From the NCBI GenBank assembly GCA_013327885.1, contig JABUMY010000013.1:124001-188000 (forward strand): a stretch of 64,000 bases of DNA, written 5' to 3'. Of the stretch, positions 8,501 to 15,543 are shown piece after piece. The notes under the pieces were generated by a model. That model saw only the letters and a program-made list of their open reading frames with translations, made no database searches and was not told where the DNA came from. The DNA comes from Flavisolibacter longurius. GTDB taxonomy: Bacteria > Bacteroidota > Bacteroidia > Chitinophagales > Chitinophagaceae. The position numbers and the translations under genes were made by a program. The first letter of the stretch is position 1; the number at the start of each line of letters is the position of its first letter.

Positions 8501-9886
8501 GGTGATGGTTGGTGTAAACCGCACGGTCAGGGGAAGGCAGCCCCGGTCGGGAGTGGCCTGTATCCTGATCTCGGGTTTGGCAATGGAAACGGCTTTCGGC
8601 ATCCGGAGCGAATCCGTACAGCCATTGGCATTGGTCACCCGAAGCATAACGTCATAGTCGCCAAACTGCGAATAGGTATGCGAAGGGCTGGCGTCAGTGG
8701 ACGTTGTGCCATCACCAAAATCCCACTCATACGAAACGGCATCAACGGAAGTATTGCGGAACTGCACCGTAAACGGCACCTGGCAATGGGTTTGCCTGTC
8801 GATGGTGAAACCGGCAGTAGGTCTTGAAAATACCTCTATTGTTCGGGTGGTAGAATCGGCACAAATGCCAAACACCTGCATAAGTTTAATAGTAAAAGTG
8901 CCAGCTGCGGTATATACTTTCGTTGGGTTGGTTTCAGTGGAAGTGGTGCCGTCGCCAAAGTTCCAGAAACTGCTGGTAGGAGTCGATTGCGATGTGTTGG
9001 CAAACTGTACCGAATCATTCATGCAGACATTGGCGGGAAGCGTAAACGAGGTGGCTGTATTTTGAAGATTCAGCAGGCTTTCTTTCCGGGCCGTATCCAC
9101 GCATCCCTGGCTGCTTTTGGTGACCAATGTAACCGTGTAGTTGCCGGTTTGCGTGTAGGTATAAGAAGGGTTTTTATCGGTAGAAGTAGAGCCGTCGCCA
9201 AAATCCCATGCATAGCTAAGGGTGTCGGGCCCGACGGAGTTATTGATGAAGGTAATGGGAAAAGGCGTCTGGCAGGAGAGGGGCTGTACAAAACTAAAAT
9301 CAGATTTCAAGCCGCCGTTGACCTTTATATACGTTGGCTTGATGGCAACGGCCCAGCAACCTTTGTCGCTGGTCACTTTCATTGATACCGTATACGTCCC
9401 ATCATATTGGTAGACGTTCAAAGGATTCTGCTCTGTTGATTGGGTACCATCGCCAAAGTCCCAGACCCAGGAGGTGTTGGTAGTACCGGGTGCAGCAATA
9501 CTTTCGTCCCTAAATTGAACAGGAAAAGGATAACAGCCAATGGAGTCGGAAGCGCCGATAGCCGCTTTGGGATTTTCGTAAACCGTGATGGCGTTGGGCT
9601 TTGTGATTGTTTTGGGTCCGTCGGCGTAGGTAACCGTTAAGGAAACAGTGTATTGTCCGGGTGAAAAATAAGTTGTTGACGGGTCTTTGAGGGTAGATGT
9701 GGCGCCGTTACCAAAATCCCAGAACCAGGAAAGCGGCGCACCGGTGGACTGGTCGGTAAACTTGATCACAAGCGGCGAACAGCCTGCCACCGGGCTGGAT
9801 GTAAAGCCGGGTGCGGATGTTTGTGCCTGTACCAGGTGCTGAAACCAAAGGCAAAAAAATAGAAGTACGACAATATTCCGTGTCAA
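5552..9886 (-). CDS. Giant PKD-repeat surface protein with T9SS type B sorting domain
   Basis: 1444 residues. The signal peptide MTRNIVVLLFFCLWFQHLVQAQ is followed by about 15 PKD-type β-sandwich repeats of 80-90 residues. Most carry WxFGDGTxST...Y...G.YTVSL.VT...GC, as in WDFGDGTQSTEQNP and WDFGDGTTSTDASP. Later copies drift (WDLNGGTTR, WRFPNGKD). The C-terminus is a gliding-motility-associated type B sorting domain (FMPNTFSPNGDGSNDIF, RIFNRWGQVVFE, YVYQVE). Nearly every repeat has a conserved GC near its end, so many cysteines are available. It is expected to be exported by T9SS and held on the surface, in the manner of SprB-like adhesins; the PorP/SprF partner follows downstream. Its ligand is unknown. 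Confidence 0.95.
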   Translation of the reverse strand: MTRNIVVLLFFCLWFQHLVQAQTSAPGFTSSPVAGCSPLVIKFTDQSTGAPLSWFWDFGNGATSTLKDPSTTYFSPGQYTVSLTVTYADGPKTITKPNAITVYENPKAAIGASDSIGCYPFPVQFRDESIAAPGTTNTSWVWDFGDGTQSTEQNPLNVYQYDGTYTVSMKVTSDKGCWAVAIKPTYIKVNGGLKSDFSFVQPLSCQTPFPITFINNSVGPDTLSYAWDFGDGSTSTDKNPSYTYTQTGNYTVTLVTKSSQGCVDTARKESLLNLQNTATSFTLPANVCMNDSVQFANTSQSTPTSSFWNFGDGTTSTETNPTKVYTAAGTFTIKLMQVFGICADSTTRTIEVFSRPTAGFTIDRQTHCQVPFTVQFRNTSVDAVSYEWDFGDGTTSTDASPSHTYSQFGDYDVMLRVTNANGCTDSLRMPKAVSIAKPEIRIQATPDRGCLPLTVRFTPTITTNDPVASYLWDLGNGVTSTDAQPTYTYTQQGRYTVSLTITTVSGCTETLVMRDLVSAGKKPQANFTALPTTICAFESVSFTNTSVEGTGWIWDFGDGASSGEENPVHQYSDTGTFSVRLVVDNYGCRDTITLTDLVKVKPPIALFDVEIDCEDKLFRQFRDRSVGATTWQWDFGDGTTSDQQHPTHRYSQTGTYTVQLTVTNDTCSNTTQQQIRVGGGVPDFSASLTEVCKGATLQLTADSTNEANITSYTWDIGGGLPQQSGKSVSVSYPQAGLYTVILIVRDQNGCLDSAVKRNYLRINGPTAALRAGNVSGCKGLEASFTDASRTDGTNRIQLWEWNLGDGTTLSEAASGTVRHKYEQPGTYDVSLKVTDALGCADSLRMPQLVNIFDVKAWFSASELASCPGAPIVFTNTSTAATTYTSSWQFGNGQTSTEQNPSFAYNADGLYAVTLTVTDANGCTDSVTRPDYVTINSPVASFTVTDSASACIPFPVQYTNTSTHFTSHYWDLNGGTTRLLNPIQFYNSPGVYETKLVVTGPGGCSDTAVKKITLYDLSSTRLNYLPLDGCKPLTVNLSASQQVKMNMIWDLGDGTIIDGGDSTRQHTYNFFGNFIPKLIVRDSSGCVVPITGSDTIRIKGATAKFGLDEDLFCDRGVVNFIDSTTFNNPITSYTWNFGDGGTSSEISPSHLYTRPGTYAVSLAVRTQNNCTDTFRLAYPVRIAQSPDIRIAGDTVICAGESILHMGILQNVDTSAMQWAWRFPNGKDAFVQMPPRQVYNEPGRLLVQSVVSNESGCTDTASQTIVVNPNPSITLPTTITTMAGTPVLLPALYSDSVIKYQWSMPEGLSCTTCPQPYAKPRSDTKYKVEFSDHNGCRNAAEVQVIVVCGNDNVFMPNTFSPNGDGSNDIFYVRGKGLSRVKTLRIFNRWGQVVFERVNFNVNDMSMGWDGTVKGTNASPDVYVYQVEIFCENNQVVKFEGNIALIR

Positions 9887-10028
9887 TTTTTCTCAACTTG
9901 AACGCTCTGAAAAGCGTGGTTAAATCAATGCGTTGGCCGCGACCTGATAGCAAGAATTATTCCTATTCTGTGGTGTACGGAAAACGTTTTCAAATAAGCA
10001 GGATAGAGGGTTGGAAAAGAAAGAGCGG

Positions 10029-10433
10029 CTATTTGTCAAGCCGCAGTTTGCATACCTCGTTGTTTACGGTTTGGGTTGCTTCTACAAAATCCCAGCTGTT
10101 GCGGGTGATCTTCCAAGTGCCGTTCAAAAGCATAACAGTGGTGGTCGCATCGGAAAAATGAGAGGTTATGGTGCGGCTGTCGGGGTCGGCTTCCCAACTG
10201 CCTGTTTTTTCTTTGGTGCCGTTGTTGAGGGCCTCAACGGTTTTGTTGGAGCGAAACTGAAAACGGTAGGCAGAAAAATCGGCCGTCTTGTTTTCATTTC
10301 CCTTGGTAAAGCTGCTGACCCGCCACTGGCCATCGGTCATGGCTTTTATCACCATGTCTTCCTGGATGTTTTCCTTTAGTTTTTTGCAGCCTGTCATTAG
10401 AACAAGCCCCAAAAAGGTAACTAGTAGTTTCAT
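10029..10433 (-). CDS. Small lipoprotein, lipocalin-like
   Basis: 134 residues from MKLLVTFLGLVLMTGCKK; a lipobox (VLMTGC) marks lipid attachment at the Cys. The longer frame up to 10505 lacks a sensible signal and is rejected. The rest looks like a small lipocalin-like fold: QWRVSSFTKGNEN, YRFQFRSNKTVEALNNG, GSWEADPDSRTITSHF, LNGTWKITRNSWDFVEA. This pattern resembles the many Bacteroidota lipocalin-like lipoproteins of unknown role. No neighbour gives a clear function. Confidence 0.75.
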   Translation of the reverse strand: MKLLVTFLGLVLMTGCKKLKENIQEDMVIKAMTDGQWRVSSFTKGNENKTADFSAYRFQFRSNKTVEALNNGTKEKTGSWEADPDSRTITSHFSDATTTVMLLNGTWKITRNSWDFVEATQTVNNEVCKLRLDK

Positions 10434-10789
10434 ACGTATACACTCGTTTACAAGATAAATACTGGTTTTTACAAACGCTACTGCTGATACGTTGCGGGCA
10501 AGCAATCAACAGAAAAGGGCCAAAGAAGGCTTTCAAATTAGAACCGGCACAAATCAGCGCTCCGCGTGGAAGTTCAAAGGGTATTGGCAGGACGGGAAAG
10601 TAAGAAAACGGTACCGGTTTGCTGTTATTGTGCCCACCAGTGTTCCGCAAATCAGAAAACTAAATTAAGGGACTTTGGCTATACCGGCTAAAATATCCCG
10701 TTGGCACTACGCCGGGTTTGCCGGCACAAGCTTTCTTGCATGCACGCTGTTGAATGTCTCTTGGTTTGCCGGCAATATGTTCATTCGCT
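10434..10789. other. 356-base gap without a supported gene
   Basis: A plus-strand open stretch ending at 10668 encodes about 65 residues rich in Lys/Arg (SAWKFKGYWQDGKVRKRYRF) but has no ATG and no context, so it is not called. TTTGCCGGCA occurs twice (about 10717 and 10763). Nothing else is evident. Confidence 0.4.
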
Positions 10790-12298
10790 TTACGCAGGCA
10801 GCTCGTAGATAGCTGCGTATTTTTCGGTTGCGTACTGCAAAAAGTAAGTTGTGTCTAATGGCTCGCCGGTTACGGCGGTACAAAGTTCTTCGCTGGTATA
10901 ATAGCGGCCCTTCTCATGAATGCATTGCCGCAGCCATTGCAACAGCGGCAGCGTATTGCCCAACCCGATGTTTTCTTCCAAGCCGGGAAGAGCAGCTTTT
11001 GCTTTTGCAAAAAACTGCGCAGCATACAGGCTGCCTAAGCTGTAGGTAGGAAAATAGCCAAAGCTGCCATGGCTCCAGTGCACATCCTGCAAGGCGCCGC
11101 TTTTGTCATCCGGAACGGTTACGTCCAACAGCGTTTGGTATTGCTCCTTCCAATAGTGTGGAATATCGGCTGTTTGTAACGATCCTTCCAGCAATCGCTT
11201 CTCCAGGCTATACCGGATGTACACATGAAAATGATAAGAAATTTCGTCGGCTTCGGTGCGGATCAGTGATGGCTGTACTTTGTTGATGCCTTTGTAAAAC
11301 TTGTCAAGAGAAACGGTGCCTAATTGTTGCGGAAAATGCTGTTGCGCCTGTGAATAATAATGTTGCCAGAAACGGTAACTGCGTCCCACGTTATTTTCCC
11401 ATAAGCGTGACTGTGACTCGTGAATGCTGTACGAACAAGCTTCGCCAAGCGGCAGGCCGTATTGCTCCGGCGGCAATCCTTGCTCATACAAGGCATGCCC
11501 AAGTTCGTGAATGCAACTCCATGTCATGTTGCCAAAATCGGCTTCATCGATGCGGGTAGTGATGCGCACATCCTGTGACCCAAAACTGGTGCTGAAAGGG
11601 TGCTCGCTGCGGTCCTGCCGGCCGGCGGTAAAATCAAAATGCAGGTGTTTCAGTAATTCCATTCCCCAGTCCCATTGCGAATTGGCAGGATAGTGCTGTT
11701 TGAGAAAACTATCGTCAACCTGTGGTGCCGAAAGGATTTTTTCGTAAAGCGTTTTTAACCGGGGCAACAGGTCGCCAAAGGCTTTGTCCAGCAAGGCAAC
11801 CGTCGATCCTTTTTCGTATTCATCGAGCAACGCATCGTAAGGATGATGGGTGTATCCCAGCACAGCCGCTTCTTCTTTTTTTAACTCCACCAGTGCAGCC
11901 AGGTCTTTTTCAAAAACCGAAAAGGCGATTTGCTTGCGAGCTTCCATCCAGGAATGAAACGCTTTGTTCACTGCATCCGAAAGTGCTTTCACCAGTTGGG
12001 GACTGTATTTTTTGTTTTTGGTGTAATCGTCAAAGGTTCGTTCCACATTTCTTTTTTCCGGGTCGGAAAGGTCTTCTCTCCGGAGAAGGGTTTGCAAAAG
12101 ATCGCCCAGGGCCGCATCGCTGAAAAGCTCGTGCGACAGTTCGGCAAGCGTTGTAATCTGCCGGCCGCGAAAACCAGCGCCTTGCGGGGGAAGATAGGTT
12201 TCCTGGTCCCACTGCAACACAGCGCTGGCGTTGCGTACATCGGCAATGCGTTGCATCTTCCTTACATACTGCTGGTATAATTCGGTGGTGTTGCTCAT
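10790..12298 (-). CDS. Carboxypeptidase M32 (Taq type)
   Basis: 502 residues, normal for the family. The zinc site H264-E265-L-G-H268 is in CIHELGHALYEQG, followed by the downstream GEACSYSIHESQSRLWEN block with the third ligand region. The family also shows the ETYLPPQG and HPFSTSFG.QDVRITTR motifs, both present (SEHPFSTSFGSQDVRITTR). It removes C-terminal residues from peptides in the cytoplasm (no signal peptide) and probably takes part in peptide recycling. It lies 14 bases downstream of the yitT-like gene on the same strand, so they may share a transcript. Confidence 0.95.
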   Translation of the reverse strand: MSNTTELYQQYVRKMQRIADVRNASAVLQWDQETYLPPQGAGFRGRQITTLAELSHELFSDAALGDLLQTLLRREDLSDPEKRNVERTFDDYTKNKKYSPQLVKALSDAVNKAFHSWMEARKQIAFSVFEKDLAALVELKKEEAAVLGYTHHPYDALLDEYEKGSTVALLDKAFGDLLPRLKTLYEKILSAPQVDDSFLKQHYPANSQWDWGMELLKHLHFDFTAGRQDRSEHPFSTSFGSQDVRITTRIDEADFGNMTWSCIHELGHALYEQGLPPEQYGLPLGEACSYSIHESQSRLWENNVGRSYRFWQHYYSQAQQHFPQQLGTVSLDKFYKGINKVQPSLIRTEADEISYHFHVYIRYSLEKRLLEGSLQTADIPHYWKEQYQTLLDVTVPDDKSGALQDVHWSHGSFGYFPTYSLGSLYAAQFFAKAKAALPGLEENIGLGNTLPLLQWLRQCIHEKGRYYTSEELCTAVTGEPLDTTYFLQYATEKYAAIYELPA

Positions 12299-12312
12299 AA
12301 GGTCTTTTCCGT

Positions 12313-13287
12313 TCAGTGTTGTTCTTTCAGTTTTATTTTTCGTACCATGCCGCCGCGGGTATCCTTAATGCTTTGCATAACGATAAATGCCTGCGGATCG
12401 ATGCGCTCTATTTCGGCCGTGAGCCGGTTAATTTCCAGCCGCGTGATAACGGTAAAAATAATATCGATATGCTGGTTGCTGAGTCCTCTTTTTCCAAATC
12501 CTTTTTTCCCGTTATACAACGTAAGGCCCCGGTTCATCTTGTTCTGGATCATTTGAATGATCTGCTGGCTGTGGGTGGAGATAATGGTTACACCGGTATA
12601 TTCTTCAATGCCCTCTAAAATAAAATCCACTGTTTTGGAAGCGGACAAATACGTAAGAATGGAATAAAGCGCCACTTCTAAAGAAAGCAGGTAGGCCGCC
12701 ACCGAAAAAATGCTGATGTTGAAAATGAGGATCAGGTCACCAACGGTAAGGCTGATCTTTCGGCTCAGGTAAATGGCCAACACTTCGGTACCATCAATCA
12801 CGCTGCCGCCCCGGATGCTGAGCCCAATGCCGGCACCCAGGAAAAATCCACCAAAAACAGAAACCAGTAATTTGTCTTTGGTCATCTCGGGGTAGGGAAT
12901 AAATGCCACAGCCAGGGCCAAAACAGAAATGGCCAGGATGCTTTTGATGCTGAAGACTTTGCTGATCTGGCGGTAACCAAGGAGCAGGAAAGGAAGGTTA
13001 AAAACAATGATCAGGAGGGAAAGGGGGATGGCTGTTTGCGTATTGGTCAACAGTGAAATTCCCGTCACGCCGCCATCAATAAAACCATTCGGCATGATAA
13101 AGCCTTTTAACCCAAAGCCGGCTGATAAAACACCCAGGAGAATCAGGAAGGAATCACTTGCATTTTTCCATGCCTCTTTTCGCCACCGCTTTGCTGCCTG
13201 TTGCTGCAATACTTTTTCATAGGTGCGGAGATGGTTCTTGCCACGAAAAAGATTGGTGATGGTTTTGAAGAGGTAGACGCTGGTCAT
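12313..13287 (-). CDS. YitT family membrane protein (DUF161 + DUF2179)
   Basis: 324 residues. A basic N-terminal stretch of about 40 residues is followed by five to six membrane segments (SFLILLGVLSAGFGLKGF, LSLLIIVFNLPFLLLGY, LLVSVFGGFFLGAGIGLSI, LILIFNISIFSVAAYLLSL) with the family's GGVTGISLL and GGSVIDGTEVLA motifs. A C-terminal soluble DUF2179 domain (TGVTIISTHSQQIIQMI ... DIIFTVITRLEINRLTAEI) follows. The role of YitT proteins is not settled. The start is supported by a TAAATTTG promoter element four bases upstream. Confidence 0.93.
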   Translation of the reverse strand: MTSVYLFKTITNLFRGKNHLRTYEKVLQQQAAKRWRKEAWKNASDSFLILLGVLSAGFGLKGFIMPNGFIDGGVTGISLLTNTQTAIPLSLLIIVFNLPFLLLGYRQISKVFSIKSILAISVLALAVAFIPYPEMTKDKLLVSVFGGFFLGAGIGLSIRGGSVIDGTEVLAIYLSRKISLTVGDLILIFNISIFSVAAYLLSLEVALYSILTYLSASKTVDFILEGIEEYTGVTIISTHSQQIIQMIQNKMNRGLTLYNGKKGFGKRGLSNQHIDIIFTVITRLEINRLTAEIERIDPQAFIVMQSIKDTRGGMVRKIKLKEQH

Positions 13288-13291
13288 ATGG

Positions 13292-13299
13292 CAAATTTA
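13292..13299 (-). promoter_or_regulatory. -7 element TAAATTTG before yitT-like gene
   Basis: An exact match to TAnnTTTG ends four bases before the ATG at 13287. Transcription would start at or beside the start codon, giving a leaderless or nearly leaderless mRNA. No clear -33 TTG is seen. Confidence 0.55.
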
Positions 13300-13383
13300 T
13301 CAGAATTAAGCTGCATTTTTTTTTCCATTCCGCAAACCCATTTTGCCTCTTTTTTCCATAGAGAAAGTGGTTATTTTGCCGGT

Positions 13384-14481
13384 ATGAAAATAGGAGAGTT
13401 GCTATCGGCCATTGAAGTTTTTGCCGCACCGGAATTACAGGAGGAGTACGACAACGCTGGCCTGATCACAGGTAGTAAAGACTGGGAGTGCACCGGTGTG
13501 CTGTGTACGCTGGATGTAACGGTGGCCGTGCTGGAAGAAGCGGTTAAAAACAATTGTAACCTGGTGGTGGCGCATCATCCCATTGTGTTTAAGGGACTGC
13601 GGCGCATCAATGGCCGCAGCTATGTAGAGCAGGTCATCATTAAAGCTATTAAAGCAGATATTGCCATTTATGCGGCACATACCAACCTCGATAACGTGGT
13701 GCTGGGCGTGAACGGCACCATTGCTAAAAAACTGGGCTTGCAAAACACCAACATCCTGCAGCCCAAGCAAAAGATGCTGCGCAGGCTGATCACCTTTGCG
13801 CCGGTTGATAAAGCCGAAGAGGTACGCAATGCTGTTTTTGCCGCCGGCGCGGGGCATATTGGCAAGTATTCGGAATGCAGCTTTAACAGCGAGGGCACGG
13901 GTACGTTCAAAGCGGAAAAAGGCGCTGACCCTTACGTGGGAGAAGTAGGAGATCGGCACCACGAAAGGGAGACCAAAATCGAGATTGTGTACCCGTTTTA
14001 CCTCGAAACGCAGGTGGTGAAGGCCTTGGTCAGCAATCACCCGTACGAAGAAGTGGCCTATGATATCTTTACCATGGACAATGTTCATTTTGGCATTGGG
14101 GCCGGCATTATCGGCGAATTGGAAACGGAAATGGACGAATGGGAATTTTTAAAAATGTTAAAAGATCGCTTTGGGTTGTCGGTCATCCGGCATACCCCGC
14201 TTCGGCAAAAGCCGGTGAAAACCGTAGCGGTTTGCGGCGGTGCCGGAAGTTTTTTGATCAAAACGGCTCTCTCAAAAGGGGCGGATGTTTATGTAAGCGC
14301 CGATATCAAATACCACGAATTTTTTGACGCCGAAGGCCGGCTGGTGATTGCCGACATTGGCCATTACGAGAGTGAACAGTTCACCGTGGACCTGCTGCAT
14401 GACCTTTTGGTAGAAAAATTCCCTACTTTTGCCGTCCTTAAAACCAGCGTGAAGACGAACCCGGTGGAGTATTTTACGTGA
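13384..14481 (+). CDS. Nif3-like dinuclear metal center hexameric protein
   Basis: 365 residues from MKIGELLSAIEVFAAPELQEEYDN; the open frame extends 61 codons upstream, across the divergent promoter, but that part lacks family similarity. Metal-site motifs are NAGLITG, VVAHHPIVFKGL and YAAHTNLDNV, with a C-terminal HYESEQFTVD. The middle segment with GHIGKYSECSFN and a PII-like insertion matches the longer, ~370-residue Nif3 form typical of Bacteroidota and Firmicutes. The function is unsettled; a GTP cyclohydrolase-type or metal-dependent hydrolase role has been proposed for the fold. The zinc-ribbon gene downstream is a common partner. Confidence 0.94.
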   Translation: MKIGELLSAIEVFAAPELQEEYDNAGLITGSKDWECTGVLCTLDVTVAVLEEAVKNNCNLVVAHHPIVFKGLRRINGRSYVEQVIIKAIKADIAIYAAHTNLDNVVLGVNGTIAKKLGLQNTNILQPKQKMLRRLITFAPVDKAEEVRNAVFAAGAGHIGKYSECSFNSEGTGTFKAEKGADPYVGEVGDRHHERETKIEIVYPFYLETQVVKALVSNHPYEEVAYDIFTMDNVHFGIGAGIIGELETEMDEWEFLKMLKDRFGLSVIRHTPLRQKPVKTVAVCGGAGSFLIKTALSKGADVYVSADIKYHEFFDAEGRLVIADIGHYESEQFTVDLLHDLLVEKFPTFAVLKTSVKTNPVEYFT

Positions 14482-14529
14482 GACGAGAGACGTGAAACGA
14501 GAGACGACAGACGAGAAACGGGAGAGAGA
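14480..14529 (+). repeat. GAGACGAGAGACG short-word repeat at nif3 3' end
   Basis: Degenerate tandem words (GAGACGAGAGACGTGAAACGAGAGACG...) begin in the nif3 stop codon and run for about 50 bases. A second word tract, ACCACAAACCACAAACGACAAACC, lies at 14661-14691 just before the next gene. Confidence 0.7.
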
Positions 14530-14530
14530 A

Positions 14531-14613
14531 GCTGAATTGCATTACCGGAGGTACAAGAGTGCGACGCAACGGAAGATGACAGTAGTACCGGCGCTGGTAA
14601 CAAAAAAAGAAGC
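14531..14613 (+). repeat. Interspersed GCGACGCAAC element, copy A
   Basis: It starts GCTGAATTGCATTACCGGAG, has AAGAGTGCGACGCAACGGAAG in the middle and ends GCTGGTAACAAAAAAAGAAG. Copies B (42630-42710) and C (52362-52443) have the same order and strand, and the GCGACGCAAC core begins exactly 30 bases after GCTGAAT in all three. Confidence 0.85.
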
Positions 14614-14696
14614 TTAAATAAAAAGCATAAATGTAAAAGAGGCGAGTGGTTGCTTCAATAACCACAAACCACAAACGACAAACCTCAAACTAAATT

Positions 14697-15452
14697 ATGG
14701 CAAGCGTTAAAGAATATTCGGTTGAAGAAAAATTAGCTTCACTGGTAAGGCTTCAGAAAGTGGAGTCAAAGCTGGACGAGATCCGCATTTTGAAAGGCGA
14801 GCTTCCCATGGAAGTTGCTGACCTGGAAGACGAGATCCAGGGCCTGCATGCCCGCCAGTTGCGCATTGAAGAAGAGATCAATGGCATCACCGATTTCATT
14901 GAGCAAAAGAAAACGGCCATTAAAGAAGCGCAGGAACTGGTAAACAAATACGAAAAGCAAAGCGAGAACGTAAAGAACAACCGCGAGTTTGAAGCCATCA
15001 ACAAAGAAATTGAGATGCAGCAGCTCGAAGTAAAGCTTTGCGAAAAGCATATCAAGGACGCCAACGAAGAAATTGCCGAGAAGGCCGTTTCGCTGGAAAA
15101 GGCTAAAAAAGCCATTGCCAACAAAGAAGGCGTGCTGAACGCAAAAAAATCCGAGCTGGAAAAGATCATTTCCACCACGGAAAAAGAAGAAAAAGACCTG
15201 GGCAAAAAAGCCGGCGAGGCCCGCGATCATGTGGATTCCCGCCTGCTGGCTTCTTACGAAAAGATCCGCGGCAGCTACCGCAATGGCCTGGCCGTGGTAC
15301 CTGTTGAAAGGGATGCCTGTGGTGGTTGCTTTAACTTTATCCCGCCGCAAAAGCAAAGCGAGATCAAGCAGCGCAAAAAAGTAATGATCTGCGAAAACTG
15401 CGGCCGCATCCTGGTGGATGGCGACCTCAATGACGCCACGGAAATGGCCTAA
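14697..15452 (+). CDS. C4-type zinc-ribbon coiled-coil protein (DUF164 family)
   Basis: 251 residues. The first ~190 form a long charged coiled coil (LEDEIQGLHARQLRIEEEI, KKTAIKEAQELVNKYEKQ). The C-terminal zinc ribbon has C208/C211 in DACGGCFN and C232/C235 in ICENCGRIL. This architecture matches the family that includes chlamydial CT398 and is often encoded next to nif3, as here. The molecular role is not established; interaction with nucleic acid or secretion components has been suggested for relatives. A strong terminator follows. Confidence 0.9.
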   Translation: MASVKEYSVEEKLASLVRLQKVESKLDEIRILKGELPMEVADLEDEIQGLHARQLRIEEEINGITDFIEQKKTAIKEAQELVNKYEKQSENVKNNREFEAINKEIEMQQLEVKLCEKHIKDANEEIAEKAVSLEKAKKAIANKEGVLNAKKSELEKIISTTEKEEKDLGKKAGEARDHVDSRLLASYEKIRGSYRNGLAVVPVERDACGGCFNFIPPQKQSEIKQRKKVMICENCGRILVDGDLNDATEMA

Positions 15453-15476
15453 AAACCAGACCCTTAAAGTTTTAAG

Positions 15477-15502
15477 AAAAGTCCCGCCGCAGCGGGACTT
15501 TT
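15477..15502 (+). terminator. Intrinsic terminator after zinc-ribbon gene
   Basis: An 11-bp stem AAAAGTCCCGC / GCGGGACTTTT with loop CGCA and a T-run, 24 bases past the stop. It separates this gene from recN. Confidence 0.9.
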
Positions 15503-15543
15503 TCATTTCCAAACCTGGAAATGGAGTAATTTGTCGCGGAATT

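Noticed and set aside
7865-8827. 320-residue plus-strand frame opposite the PKD protein
   Set aside because: Its apparent internal repeats (AVAKIP-like) are just the complement of the PKD repeats.
10490-10668. Plus-strand open stretch coding KFKGYWQDGKVRKRYRF-like sequence
   Set aside because: No ATG, no promoter, no neighbour and no recognised family; too short to support, though a gene remnant is possible.
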